Source of the DNA: Rebecca billardiae RCC1528
Lineage: Eukaryota; Haptophyta
Direction: 5' to 3'
Assembly: GCA_965240325.2 (NCBI GenBank)
Contig: OZ251229.1
Location: forward strand, 496,001 to 560,000
DNA: 64,000 nucleotides
In this document: piece after piece, positions 21,301 to 31,222 of the stretch
Layout of the letters: each line of letters starts with the position of its first letter
How positions within the stretch are numbered: the stretch's first letter is position 1
Made by a program: the position numbers and the translations under genes
Notes under the pieces: generated by a model
What the model was told of the DNA's origin: nothing
The model's database searches: none
What the model saw: the letters and a program-made list of their open reading frames with translations, nothing else

Positions 21301-23392
21301 CACTCCAACCAGGCCCTCAACGACATCTTCGAGAAGGTGGCCAACCGAGATCTGGACGAGCGCTACCTGCTGCGGCTGGGGCACGGCGAGGAGCTGCTGG
21401 AGACGGCGCTCGACTTCAGCAAGCAGGGGCGGGTGAACCACATGCTCTCGCGCCGGCTCGAGCTGCTCGTGAAGGTGGAGGAGATGGCGGCCAAGCTCGG
21501 CGCGCCGAGCGACGCGGGGTACACGTGCGAGAGCGCGCAGTACTTCTTCCACTCGCACGTGCTCGCTAAGTGGGAGGCGTTCGTGGCGAGCACGGCCGCG
21601 CAGCCGCAGCCGCAGCCGCAGCCGCAGGGCGGGGCGGAGGGGGCGCGCGCGCGCACGCACGTGGCGGAGGCGTTCCCGTTCACCGCGCTCTTCGACGACG
21701 CGCCGCAGCCCCTCTTCCGCGGCGCCTCGGCCGAGGAGGACATGGAGGTCGCGCGCGTGTGCTACGCGTACCTCCGCTCGCTGTTTGCGGAGCTCGACGA
21801 GTGCCGCGCGTTCGAGCTGCTGCGCAACTCGCACGACCGCGGGCACTACCTGCTCACGAAGCACGCCAAGGTGATCGCGATGACGTGCACGCACGCCGCG
21901 CTCAAGCGCGCGCAGCTCCTCGAGCTCGGCTTCCAGTACGACAACCTCGTGATGGAGGAGGCCGCGCAGGTGCTCGAGATCGAGACGTTTGTGCCACTCG
22001 TGCTGCAGGAGCCCGACCCGGCGACCGGCCGCTCGAGGCTGCAGCGCGCCGTGCTGATCGGGGACCACCACCAGCTGCCGCCCGTCGTGAAGAACTCGGC
22101 GTTCCAGAAGTACTCGCGCCTCGACCAGTCGCTCTTCTCGCGCTTCGTCCGGCTCGGCGTGCCCACCATCGAGCTCAACCTGCAGGGCCGCGCGCGCTCC
22201 GGGCTGGCGGACCTCTACCGCTGGCGGTACACGGCGCTCGGCGACCTCGGCCACGTGGGCACCGAGCGGCGGTTCCTCACGGCGAATGCGGGGTTCGCGC
22301 ACTTCAGGCAGCTCGTGCACGTGCGGCCGTACCGCGGGCAGGGCGAGCAGACGCCGGTCAAGCACTTCTTCCAGAACCTGGGCGAGGCCGAGTACGTGGT
22401 TGCCACGTACATGTACATGCGGCTGCTGGGCTACCCGGCAGAGCGGATCTCGATGCTCACGCCGTACAACGGGCAGCGCGCGCTGCTGGCGGATGTGGTG
22501 GCGCACCGCTGCGCGCCGTACCCCGAGTTCGGCGCGCCGGCCAAGATCGCCACGACGGACAAGTACCAGGGCCAGCAGAACGACTACATCCTGCTCTCGC
22601 TCGTGCGGTGCGCCCTCGGCGCGGCGCGCCACCGCGCTCGGCGCGCGCGCGCGACACACAACTTGCAAAGCACGCGTGCCCTGCTGACCTCACGCCCAGC
22701 GCTCGCCGCCCGCGCCGCCCCGCCGGCCACCGCCACCGCGCCCGCCGCGCCCGCCGCCCCCGCCGCCGCGCCCACCGCCGCCGCGCAGGACCAAGCACGT
22801 CGGCCACATCCGCGACGTGCGCCGGCTGGTCGTCTCGCTCTCGCGCTCGAGGCTCGGGATGCTCGTCTTCTGCGACCGCGCGCTGTACGCGCCGTGCGAG
22901 GAGCTCAAGCCCGCGCTCTCGCAGCTGACCGCGGCCGCGCCGGACCGGCTGCAGCTGCTGCCGCACGAGCGCTACCCGACGGCTCGGCTGGTGCGCGCGC
23001 GCGCGCCGCGCGTCCGCAGCCGAGCCCGCCCGCACGCGCGCCTGCCCTCCGCCTCACACGCGCGCCACGTCGCCCCGCGCCCCCGTCGCCCCGCGCGCGC
23101 CCCGCCCCGCCGTGCGCAGGTGACGGAGCCGGTGCCGACTCCGCTCGACGTGGTCGATACGGAGCACATGATGGCGCTGGTCGCGGAGATGGCGTTCGCC
23201 TTCCGGCAGCAGGCTGCCGAGGCGGGCGCCGCGCTCCAGCGCGAGCCAGACGCTGACGTGCAGATGGGTGCGGCGGCCGAGGCCGAGGCGCCAGCTCAGG
23301 AGGGCGAGGGCGCCGACGGACGCACAGCCAAGCGCGCGCGAGCCTCGCCGGGATCTGCGGAGCCTGCGGCTGCTGGCGCAGAGCATGAGTGA
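18309..23392 (+). CDS. AQR: RNA helicase aquarius (intron-binding spliceosomal helicase)
   Basis: Five exons: 18309-18368, 18499-18647, 18771-22607, 22789-22990 and 23120-23392, giving 1506 residues, close to the roughly 1485 of animal Aquarius. All junctions are GT-AG and keep frame. The ATG at 18309 is needed because the long frame has no ATG before its first conserved block. The N-terminal helical-repeat part is recognisable (Gly-Tyr-Leu-Glu-Arg-Tyr-Leu-Trp-Pro across intron 2; Val-Val-Asn-Glu-Lys). The SF1 helicase core has Walker A Gly-Pro-Pro-Gly-Thr-Gly-Lys-Thr (near 884), motif II Met-Glu-Glu-Ala-Ala-Gln (near 1130), Gly-Asp-His-His-Gln-Leu-Pro-Pro, and motif V/VI Asp-Lys-Tyr-Gln-Gly-Gln-Gln-Asn and Ser-Arg-Ser-Arg-Leu-Gly. 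Aquarius binds the intron upstream of the branch point in the activated spliceosome. A Gln-rich insert (around plus 20290-20360) is unusual. Confidence 0.93.
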
Positions 23393-24444
23393 GCCTCGGC
23401 TGCCTGGCGGCTGCCTGTGCGTGCTCTGGGCCGCGGCACGCTGACATGGTCCAGCAATGAAACGCACTGCGACGCGCAGCCTCACAGTGCCGCAGCCTGA
23501 GCCATGGCGGGTCAGAAGTCATCGTCAGCGCAGAAAAGTGATGATGATTTTAGTGAGCGCGCGCGCGCACGATCGAGTCACGACGCGCGCGATTATTGTG
23601 CACTGATATGGCATTATTACTATAAAGCTGAGACTGACTGCTGCCAGTAGACAGTCATCAGACTTGATAAATATAGTTCAGATGGACAGCTGTTCATGTC
23701 ACAGATGAGTGGTCTGCATGGAGTGTGGTCGCCGCGGAGTCACTCACCGTGACACAGACACTGTGACACTACTGTCAGTGTCACTCAGTCTCACTCACTC
23801 ACCGTGCGGCAGCACCAGCAGGCGCCGTCTTACTCACGGTCTGTGACGACGACTGTCGACTGCTCTGAGACGATCTGTCTGTGCTTAGTCTAGTCCGACG
23901 ACTAAGAGTCTAAGCAAGTAGTCCGACTGAGCTGTCAAGTCACGACTAGCTTATTAGTCAGCAATGGTGCGGCATCATCATCGTCGCAGTCGGCAGTGTT
24001 TTTTTAAATTAAGATCGAATATGATACATCGCGTAGTCCGTATCATATCGATATCAGAATTCGTCATATCATATCGTCAGAATCGTCATCGTCGCGCGCG
24101 CGTCATTGCGCGTCATCATATCATCACTCACATCAGAGTCAGCATCATCATGTTTCGTAGTCAGTCCGTCAAAGACAAAGATCGAAAGCAGGCTCCGCAA
24201 TTCAGCCAAAGGGGACGGCCGGGACCGTGGGGTCGTGCAGACTGCAGAAGCCAGATAGGCGCTCAATCGCGCGGACCGGACTACGGCGGATGTTACTCGT
24301 AACCTGGGTCCTGGGAGCGGCACGGACCGATACGCGAGCCAGTCTGCAGTCCGAGGAGGCGACGCGTCGATATCCTGCCTTGAACAGAGTCGTACTCGAC
24401 TTAGTAGTAGTAGTGCCGGCCTGTGGTGGTAGGCATGGATCGTC
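23393..24444. other. Intergenic region, no gene seen
   Basis: Lower-GC sequence after Aquarius, full of short GTCACTG/CACTCAC-type words and many stops in all frames. It probably includes the Aquarius 3' UTR and polyadenylation region. No conserved coding or RNA gene. Confidence 0.5.
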
Positions 24445-24870
<426 letters not shown>

Positions 24871-24876
24871 ATATGT

Positions 24877-25140
24877 GTGTCCTCCTGCATAGAAAGCGAC
24901 GCGACGCCATTGAGTATGGACGAACATCACCCACAATCTGCGTGATGTGCATGCGAGGGCAGGTATTGCAGCACATGTGTGAGCATGCAGCAAATGCCGA
25001 TGATACACGCCATGCAGAAATGGTGATGTATATATATACTTGCGCATGGTGGGGATTTGTCCCTGGCTGAACGGGAAGAGCGACTGAGCCGACGGTGCCA
25101 AAGCTGCGCGCAGACTGCGCCAGCGTGGCAGCAAGGTCCC
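24877..25140 (+). repeat. Direct repeat R1, left copy
   Basis: 264-bp sequence repeated at 25680-25946 in the same orientation, almost identical apart from a 3-bp insertion in the right copy. It begins TGTCCTCCTGCAT and ends GCAGCAAGGTCCC. With 539 bp between copies the structure resembles a tiny terminal-repeat retroelement (TRIM), but it lacks the usual CA end. Confidence 0.85.
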
Positions 25141-25679
25141 TGGCTCAGGCAAGCTCAGCACTCACAGGCCTGACGACAAGGTCGTCAACCACAACGGAGG
25201 CTGCAGGGGCGGATGGCGGGTTTCGCAACGAGCACAAGCAAGGAACGCAGAGGAGATGAGACCTCGGGCTTTGCTGATGGCGATGCGCAGGCAAGCAGGG
25301 GTGGCCTAGAGATGAGCAGCTTGGCCCGAAAGCGGAAAGGTCGTGTAACCGATGATCGAGCGAGCTCTGATAGGTGGGCTGCTTGATGAACTTTGGTAAT
25401 ACGTTGCCATGCCGACTTAAGATGATCTTGGATATGATCTCGAGCGCCGGATAGTGGAGCGGAGCGGGTACTTATAGAGGAGCCAGTGTGGTTGGCCGAT
25501 ATGAAAGGACCAGCGGCCGCCATGATGATGATAAAGGATAGCTCCGTGGCCGATGAGCTCCGGAAATCGGCTACAACTACCTGCAGGACCTAGAAGACGA
25601 TGGCGGCCCTTGTCCACCAGCTGCGCGTCGCCTTTCCAGCCTCCCGACACACTCGGTTATAACTCCGTTATAACGCCAC

Positions 25680-25946
25680 GTGTCCTCCTGCATAGAAAGC
25701 GACGCGACGCCATTGAGTATGGACGAACATCACCCACAATCTGCGTGATGTGCATGCGAGGGCAGGTATTGCAGCACATGTGTGAGCATGCAGCAAATGC
25801 CGATGATACACGCCATGCAGAAATTATGGTGATGTATATATATACTTGCGCATGGTGGGGATTTGTCCCTGGCTGAACGGGAAGAGCGACTGAGCCGACG
25901 GTGCCAAAGCTGCGCGCAGACTGCGCCAGCGTGGCAGCAAGGTCCC
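25680..25946 (+). repeat. Direct repeat R1, right copy
   Basis: Second copy of the 24877-25140 repeat, with TTA inserted after GCAGAAA. The spacer (25141-25679) has no recognisable coding sequence. Confidence 0.85.
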
Positions 25947-26240
25947 GTTGTTTGTGAGCAGGAGTGATCCCGTTGATGTGATGATGAGGACGACGCAGCA
26001 GGATGGAGGTGGGCGACAGGGGACATGGTCATGAAGCCAATGATGAGGAAGCGCAGCGAGCAGCAGAAATTCGACGGCGATGCGGCGTCGTTTTGTTGGT
26101 GGGGGGGGGGGGGGGGGGTGTTTTTGTTTGTTTGTTTTTTTTTGGTGGGTGGGGAGTTAGCCAGGGCGTTGGGTTGAGACACCTGTACACGTGCAGGGCA
26201 CACGCACACGCATAGCGCGTTGGCACACAACCCACGCCGG
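25947..26240. other. Spacer with poly-G run
   Basis: No gene. It contains an uninterrupted run of about 20 G at 26100-26119 followed by TTTG/T-rich sequence, a likely G-quadruplex former and a likely sequencing-length uncertainty. Confidence 0.6.
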
Positions 26241-26940
26241 GCCAGTAGGTGTATGCGGAAGGAATCAGGCCAGTCGGGCTGAGAAGCCCGGGACAGCCTC
26301 GATGGGACTGCCCCCCGCTCTGCAAACGAATGCAGCGGAACTGGATCATCCACCAGCCGGTCGGGCCAAGAAGCCCGGGACAGCCGCGATGGGGCTGCCC
26401 CCCGCTGCAAACGCATGCAGCGAGACTGGATCACCACTGGTCGGTCGATGTGACACGACCCGCCAGCCAGTAGGTGTGTGCGGAAGGAATCAGGCCAGTC
26501 GGGCTGAGAAGCCAGGGACAGCCGCGATGGGGCTGCCCCCCGCTGCAAACGAATGCTGCGGAACTGGATCATCCACCAGCCGGTTGGGCTGAGAAGCCCG
26601 GGACAGCCGCGAAGGGGCTGCCCCCCGCTGCATGCGAATGCTGCGAAACCGGATCACCACTGGTCGGTCGATACGACACGACCCGCCAGCCAGTAGGTGT
26701 GTGCGGAAGGAATCAGGCCAGTCGGGCTGAGAAGCCAGGGACAGCCGCGATGGGGCTGCCCCCCGCTGCAAATGAATGCTGCGGAACTGGATCATCCACC
26801 AGCCGGTCGGGCTGAGAAGCCCGGGACAGCCGCGAAGGGGCTGCCCATCGCTGCAAACGCAGGCAGCGAAACCGGATCACCACTGGTCAGTCGGGCTGGA
26901 AGCCCGGGGCAGCCGCGATGGGGCTGCCCCCTGTTGCACA
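26241..26940 (+). repeat. Nested tandem repeat, about 224-bp unit with about 110-bp subunits
   Basis: Unit starts (GCCAGTAGGT) occur at 26241, 26466 and 26689, periods 225 and 223 bp. Each unit has two diverged halves containing the hairpin GGGCT-GAGA-AGCCC followed by GGGACAGCCGCGA and GGGGCTGCCCC. The array abuts the 3' end of the broken tyrosine recombinase and may be part of the same mobile element. Frames across it only mirror the periodicity. Confidence 0.85.
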
Positions 26941-27002
26941 CTCATGCCAGCAGCGGCCGCGGGACAGGACGACGAGCGAAAAGCTGCCTGCATCGACAGG
27001 GC

Positions 27003-28603
27003 CTACTGCGAGCCGAGGAGTATGCTCACGCCGCCGGCGATATCGTCGTTGTCGATGGGCGGGAGGTCCGCCGCAAAGCGACTGTGCACCGGCGAGGAAG
27101 CCATCCGAAGCACTTGCTGCGCGTACATCTCGGCGGTCAGACGCGCGTAGATGCGGGGGCACTCGTCCGAACGCCACCGGCAGATGCGCTGGATGAGGTC
27201 CCTGGAGGCGCCTCCCGAGAGAAGAGCGCAGGCGGCGCCGATGCGGAAGCTGTGCGCCGAGTACTTTCGTGCGTCAGCTGGCTGCATGATGGCGCAGAGC
27301 AGCCCGTCGACCACGCTGTCGACGAGCTGGTGCCGCAGCGGCGCGCGCGAGCCTGGCGCCGAGCAGAAGAGCGGCGTGGACGCTTGCGCGCCCTGCGCGA
27401 CCGGGTCGGCTAGCACGTGCTCGGCGAGAGCGCCACCGGGATCGAGCGCATCGCCGGGGAGCACGGGCAGGTAGATCGGATCGGCGCCATAGACGTCGCC
27501 AAAGGCGTCGCTTTTGGAGCACGGCGGGCGAAGCACTGCGAAATCCCCGCGCGCGCGCGCGCGCAGCTGCTGCGCGGAAGGCATCGCGACGAGGACGCCG
27601 CCCAGCCGCCAAGTGAGCGACGCCCGCGATAGGCAGCCGGCGTGAAACGAGTCGTTGTCCGCAGTCGCGACCTCCGCCTTGCGCAGCGCGCCGAAGTAGA
27701 GCGTGACGAGCAACGCCCGCATGCCGATCCAGAATGGATCACGCTAGTCGACAATGCGCCCCGCCACGCGCGCGCCGCCGGCGCGCGCAAAGATGTCGCG
27801 GAGGTGCTGGGCCCCCAGCGGCTCCTTGCGCTGCGGGAGGAGCGCCTCAGAGCCGTGGCGACGCACGAACTCGCGCAGCATCCCCGCGAGCACGCGCTTG
27901 ATGAGCGGCGCGCGCACGAGCTCGATGTTGGCTGTGTTGCGGTGGACACGGCGCACCGTCTGCACGACAGAGAAGGCGCTCTGCGGGCGCGCGCCCGGGT
28001 CGGAGTGGCGGCGCGGCCGCATGCGCTCGTACGTGTGGATGAGGAACGAGGCGAGGAGGAAACTCTCGCGCTGGAAGCCTACCGAGTCCGCGCCCGAGTT
28101 AGCAGCCGCATCGGTGCGCAGCGGCGGCGTGCCCATCAGCGCGCAGTACGCCAACCAGCGCCGCCAGTCCGTCGCGTCCTTGGCCTGCGTGTTGACTGGC
28201 GCCGCCGCCGCCGCGGCGCGCGCGAGCGAGGCGTGGAGGCGCGCCGCCGCCAGCGGTTCGGCCGGGTGGAGCGCGAGCGGCGAGGTGCCTCCGAACGGCG
28301 GCGGCGGCAGCGCCGGCAAACCGTCGGGCGAGGGCGCAGCCGGGTCGGAGGAGAGCCGCACGGGCAGGGGCCGCAAGTCGAAGCGCGCGCTAGCAGCATA
28401 CGCGCACACGACCGCCGGCGGCTGACCCGAGGGCGCGGCGCCGCCGGGGGGCCGCTGCTGCTGGCTAAGCGAGAGATGCGCACCGCGTCGCCAGAGCGCA
28501 CCTGCCCGCAGAGCCGGCGCCTGCGCCGGCGCGAGGGCCAGATCCGGCCGCGAGCGCGACTGCCGAGAGAGCGCGTCGGGCGGCGGCCGCCGCCATCCTG
28601 TAT
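27003..28603 (-). pseudogene. Tyrosine recombinase (phage integrase-type) of a mobile element, interrupted
   Basis: A single minus-strand frame of about 534 codons broken by an in-frame TAG at 27744-27746. The catalytic half, after the stop, has Leu-Arg-Lys-Ala-Glu (first Arg), His-Ser-Phe-Arg (HxxR box), Cys-Arg-Trp-Arg-Ser-Asp and Ile-Tyr-Ala-Arg-Leu with the nucleophile Tyr: a complete R-HxxR-W-Y set. The half before the stop is the SAM-like DNA-binding region (Trp-Arg-Arg-Trp-Leu-Ala-Tyr-Cys; Arg-Arg-Val-His-Arg-Asn). The 5' end is cut where repeat element A1 begins at 28604, so the natural start is missing. Such recombinases come from DIRS/Ngaro-, Crypton- or virus-like elements; with no reverse transcriptase nearby I cannot choose. 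No neighbouring intron explains the stop. Confidence 0.75.
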
Positions 28604-29237
28604 ACTCACTCGGTAGACCCACATGAGAGTAGATTGAGGTGGGGGCCGCGTTGATAAACGCGTGAGGTGACTAGGTCACACCCCCGAAGCCGTCCAGGAT
28701 GCGACGCCGACCAGGAAGGACTCGCCGATGCATTCGAGCAACTATGCCGACAGAAGCCGATGACCGCCTAGACGCCGAAGAGGAAGTACTCGATGGAGCA
28801 CGTAGACCGCAGGCGCTGGCAGCCGACGCCCCCCCCCCAACGCAAGTTTGGGCAGAGCGCGGCGCCGCAGGAGGCAGAGGCCTCGAGGGCCTCCACCCCC
28901 CCGACACCGCGCGCACCCAAGGCCATGCCCACCCAGCAACCAGCAGGGTGGGAGGGCAGGGAGAAACAACTCCCAGAGGAGGAGCAGCCACCAGCGCAGC
29001 GGTGACCAGAGCAGCCACGCCGGCCGCCGCGCCGCGGGTGCAGCCAGCGAGCGCGGCCGCACCCAGACGCGCATCGCTTGCCAAGCTGCTGAGCCAATCC
29101 AGGCCCGCGCCCAATCCGGGCCTGGCTCGGCTTGACGACCGGAAAACCTCCAGGCAGCCGGACCCTGGCTGCCAGCCCGCCCTCATGAGGGCTACCGGTG
29201 AGTTATACCCGCATAACCGAGCGGTTATACAACCATA
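28604..29237 (+). mobile_element. Repeat element A, short form, copy A1
   Basis: 634 bp, starting ACTCACTCGGTAGACCCACA and ending CGGTTATACAACCATA. Near its end, CTCATGAGGGCTACCGG is an imperfect inverted match to the start (CGGTAGACCCACATGAG), so it looks like a non-autonomous TIR element. It shares both ends with the long form A2 but has a 68-bp middle instead of about 760 bp. A 10-C run lies near 28829. It is joined head-to-tail to A2 and truncates the tyrosine recombinase. Confidence 0.75.
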
Positions 29238-30563
29238 ACTCACTCGGTAGACCCACATGAGAGTAGATTGAGGTGGGGGCCGCGTTGATAAACGCGTGAG
29301 GTGACTAGGTCACACCCCCGAAGCCGTCCAGGATGCGACGCCGACCAGGAAGGACTCGCCGATGCATTCGAGCAACTATGCCGACAGAAGCCGATGACCG
29401 CCTAGACGCCGAAGAGGAAGTACTCGATGGAGCACGTAGACCGCAGGCGCTGGCAGCCGACGCCCCCCCCCCAACGCAAGTTTGGGCAGAGCGCGGCGCC
29501 GCAGGAGGCAGAGGCCTCGAGGGCCTCCACCCAGAAGGAGGTGTGGAATGCCACACCCCGCAGGGGTGGTGGCCGGGGGCCCGAAGAGGCCGAGGCCGCC
29601 GAAGGAGTAGCGCGAGGACCGAAGGCGGCAGAGGCCCAGAGGGGCTCCCCGCAGGGTTGTATGAGTAAGGACGATCCAGACGGCATGAGACAGTGGGCAC
29701 GAAGACATGCGCGGCGGCGGCGGCGCAGGCGGGAAGCAGGCGCGAGACACGCACGCGTAGCGTCAGATAAGGTAGCAGGTCGCATCCCACACACAGCAGT
29801 GCACGGCAGACTGCAGAGGAGGCGGCAGAGAAGGAGAGAGCAGCACCCACCCGCCAGGCGATGAAGGCAAGCGAGACTGCGAAGCGTGAGAAGATTGCAG
29901 ACGGGGACGCCTGGGAGCGGTTCCCAGGCGCCCCCATCGAAAGCAGAGCATGAGAAGATTGCAGACGGGGACGCCTCGAAGCGGTTCCGAGGCGCCCCCA
30001 TCGAAAGCAGAGCATGAGAAGATTGCAGACGGGGACGCCTCGAAGCGGTTCCGAGGCGCCCCCATCGAAAGCAGAGCATGAGAAGATAGATTGCAGACGG
30101 GGACGCCTCGAAGCGGCTCCGAGGCGCCCCCATCGAAAGCAGATAGAGCATGAGAAGATTGCAGACGGGGACGCCTCGAAGCGGCTCCGAGGCGCCCCCA
30201 TCGAAAGCAGAGAGCAAGCAGGGCAGGTGCACGAGTGGAGAGAGCGAGGGCTGAGGGCGGCCTACCGCCGACGCACACGCACCTGGAAGAAACAACTCCC
30301 AGAGGAGGAGCAGCCACCAGCGCAGCGGTGACCAGAGCAGCCACGCCGGCCGCCGCGCCGCGGGTGCAGCCAGCGAGCGCGGCCGCACCCAGACGCGCAT
30401 CGCTTGCCAAGCTGCTGAGCCAATCCAGGCCCGCGCCCAATCCGGGCCTGGCTCGGCTTGACGACCGGAAAACCTCCAGGCAGCCGGACCCTGGCTGCCA
30501 GCCCGCCCTCATGAGGGCTACCGGTGAGTTATACCCGCATAACCGAGCGGTTATACAACCATA
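29238..30563 (+). mobile_element. Repeat element A, long form, copy A2
   Basis: 1326 bp with the same two ends as A1. The middle adds a unique GC-rich part and five tandem hairpin units (29886-30215). Long open frames exist on both strands but differ between copies only by repeat polymorphism and show no known domain. It ends in an AT microsatellite (30560-30576). Confidence 0.75.
29886..30215 (+). repeat. Tandem array of five hairpin units inside A2
   Basis: Units of about 59-66 bp, each with GAAGATTGCAGAC, a stem-loop GGGGACGCCTCG / CGAGGCGCCCCC around AGCGGTT, and ATCGAAAGCAGA. The first unit has CCTGGG paired with CCCAGG where the others have CCTCG paired with CGAGG, so both stem arms change together. 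Confidence 0.9.
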
Positions 30564-31222
30564 TATATATATATATGCCAGTGACTCGTTCGTCGGGCAG
30601 TTGCGCATCATGAGTTCATGACTAAGTGTCATGTGACTTCAAGGGCGTTCCCGGGATCCTGGCACACGCTCCGCGAGGGGTTTTGGCCCCCTGGGGGCCA
30701 AAACCCCTCCGGACTGGCGCTGCGCCAGTGGCGGCCGCCACTATGACTACCCGGACTGCAGCGCACCAGCGCTTGGCGCGCGCGCGGCGCGGCGCGCTGC
30801 GGCCGTCGAGTTGCCGTGCGAAGGCGGCGCGTTGCTTGCGTGGCATCGGAACACGACCATGCTCCGCACTGCGCCCCGCAGCGCGCTCCTCGTCGACTTT
30901 GCCGCGCCTACGATCAGCGCGCATGCGAGCGTCGCCTCGGAATGAGCAGCCCGCGCCGGCCTCAGCCGTGAGCGCCCGCCTGGCGCGCGATGCGATCAAC
31001 TCGGGGCACGAGCTGCGGCTGAGCGAGGAAGCACGTGCCTGCGCGTAAGCCGCGCCGCCTTGAGACACCGATCGTGCGCGTTGATGCAGCTTCAGACGGC
31101 TGTCAACGAATGCCGATCAGCCTGCACGAGCCTGCATGCAGTGGAGATGAAACAACAGACGATCTGGAGATCCGGCTCGCCGAGTTGGTTTGGTAGCTCT
31201 GCAGCCGCAGGACGGGTTATAG
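30564..31222. other. Spacer with a hairpin cluster
   Basis: No firm gene; it may contain the upstream exon of the glycosyltransferase (an ATG at 30921 with a GTGAGC donor at 30966 is one candidate). It carries three adjacent inverted repeats at 30675-30740. Confidence 0.4.
30675..30740. repeat. Three consecutive perfect inverted repeats
   Basis: Arms GAGGGGTTTTGGCCCCC and its complement with a 1-base loop (30675-30709), ACTGGCGC/GCGCCAGT with a 1-base loop (about 30713-30729), then GGCGGCCGCC (30731-30740). Confidence 0.9.

Noticed and set aside
18382-22668. 1428-codon minus-strand frame over Aquarius
   Set aside because: Aquarius motifs on the plus strand are unmistakable; the antisense frame has only Arg/Leu/Val-rich filler.
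26241-26940. CRISPR-like array
   Set aside because: The repeats are contiguous with no unique spacers of constant size, in a nuclear eukaryotic context.
28699-29238. 179-codon frame in element A1, repeated in A3
   Set aside because: The frame changes with the length of the poly-C run between copies, which coding sequence would not tolerate, and no domain is present.
30675-30709. Rho-independent-like terminator
   Set aside because: The stem is strong but is not followed by a T-run, and this is a eukaryotic genome.
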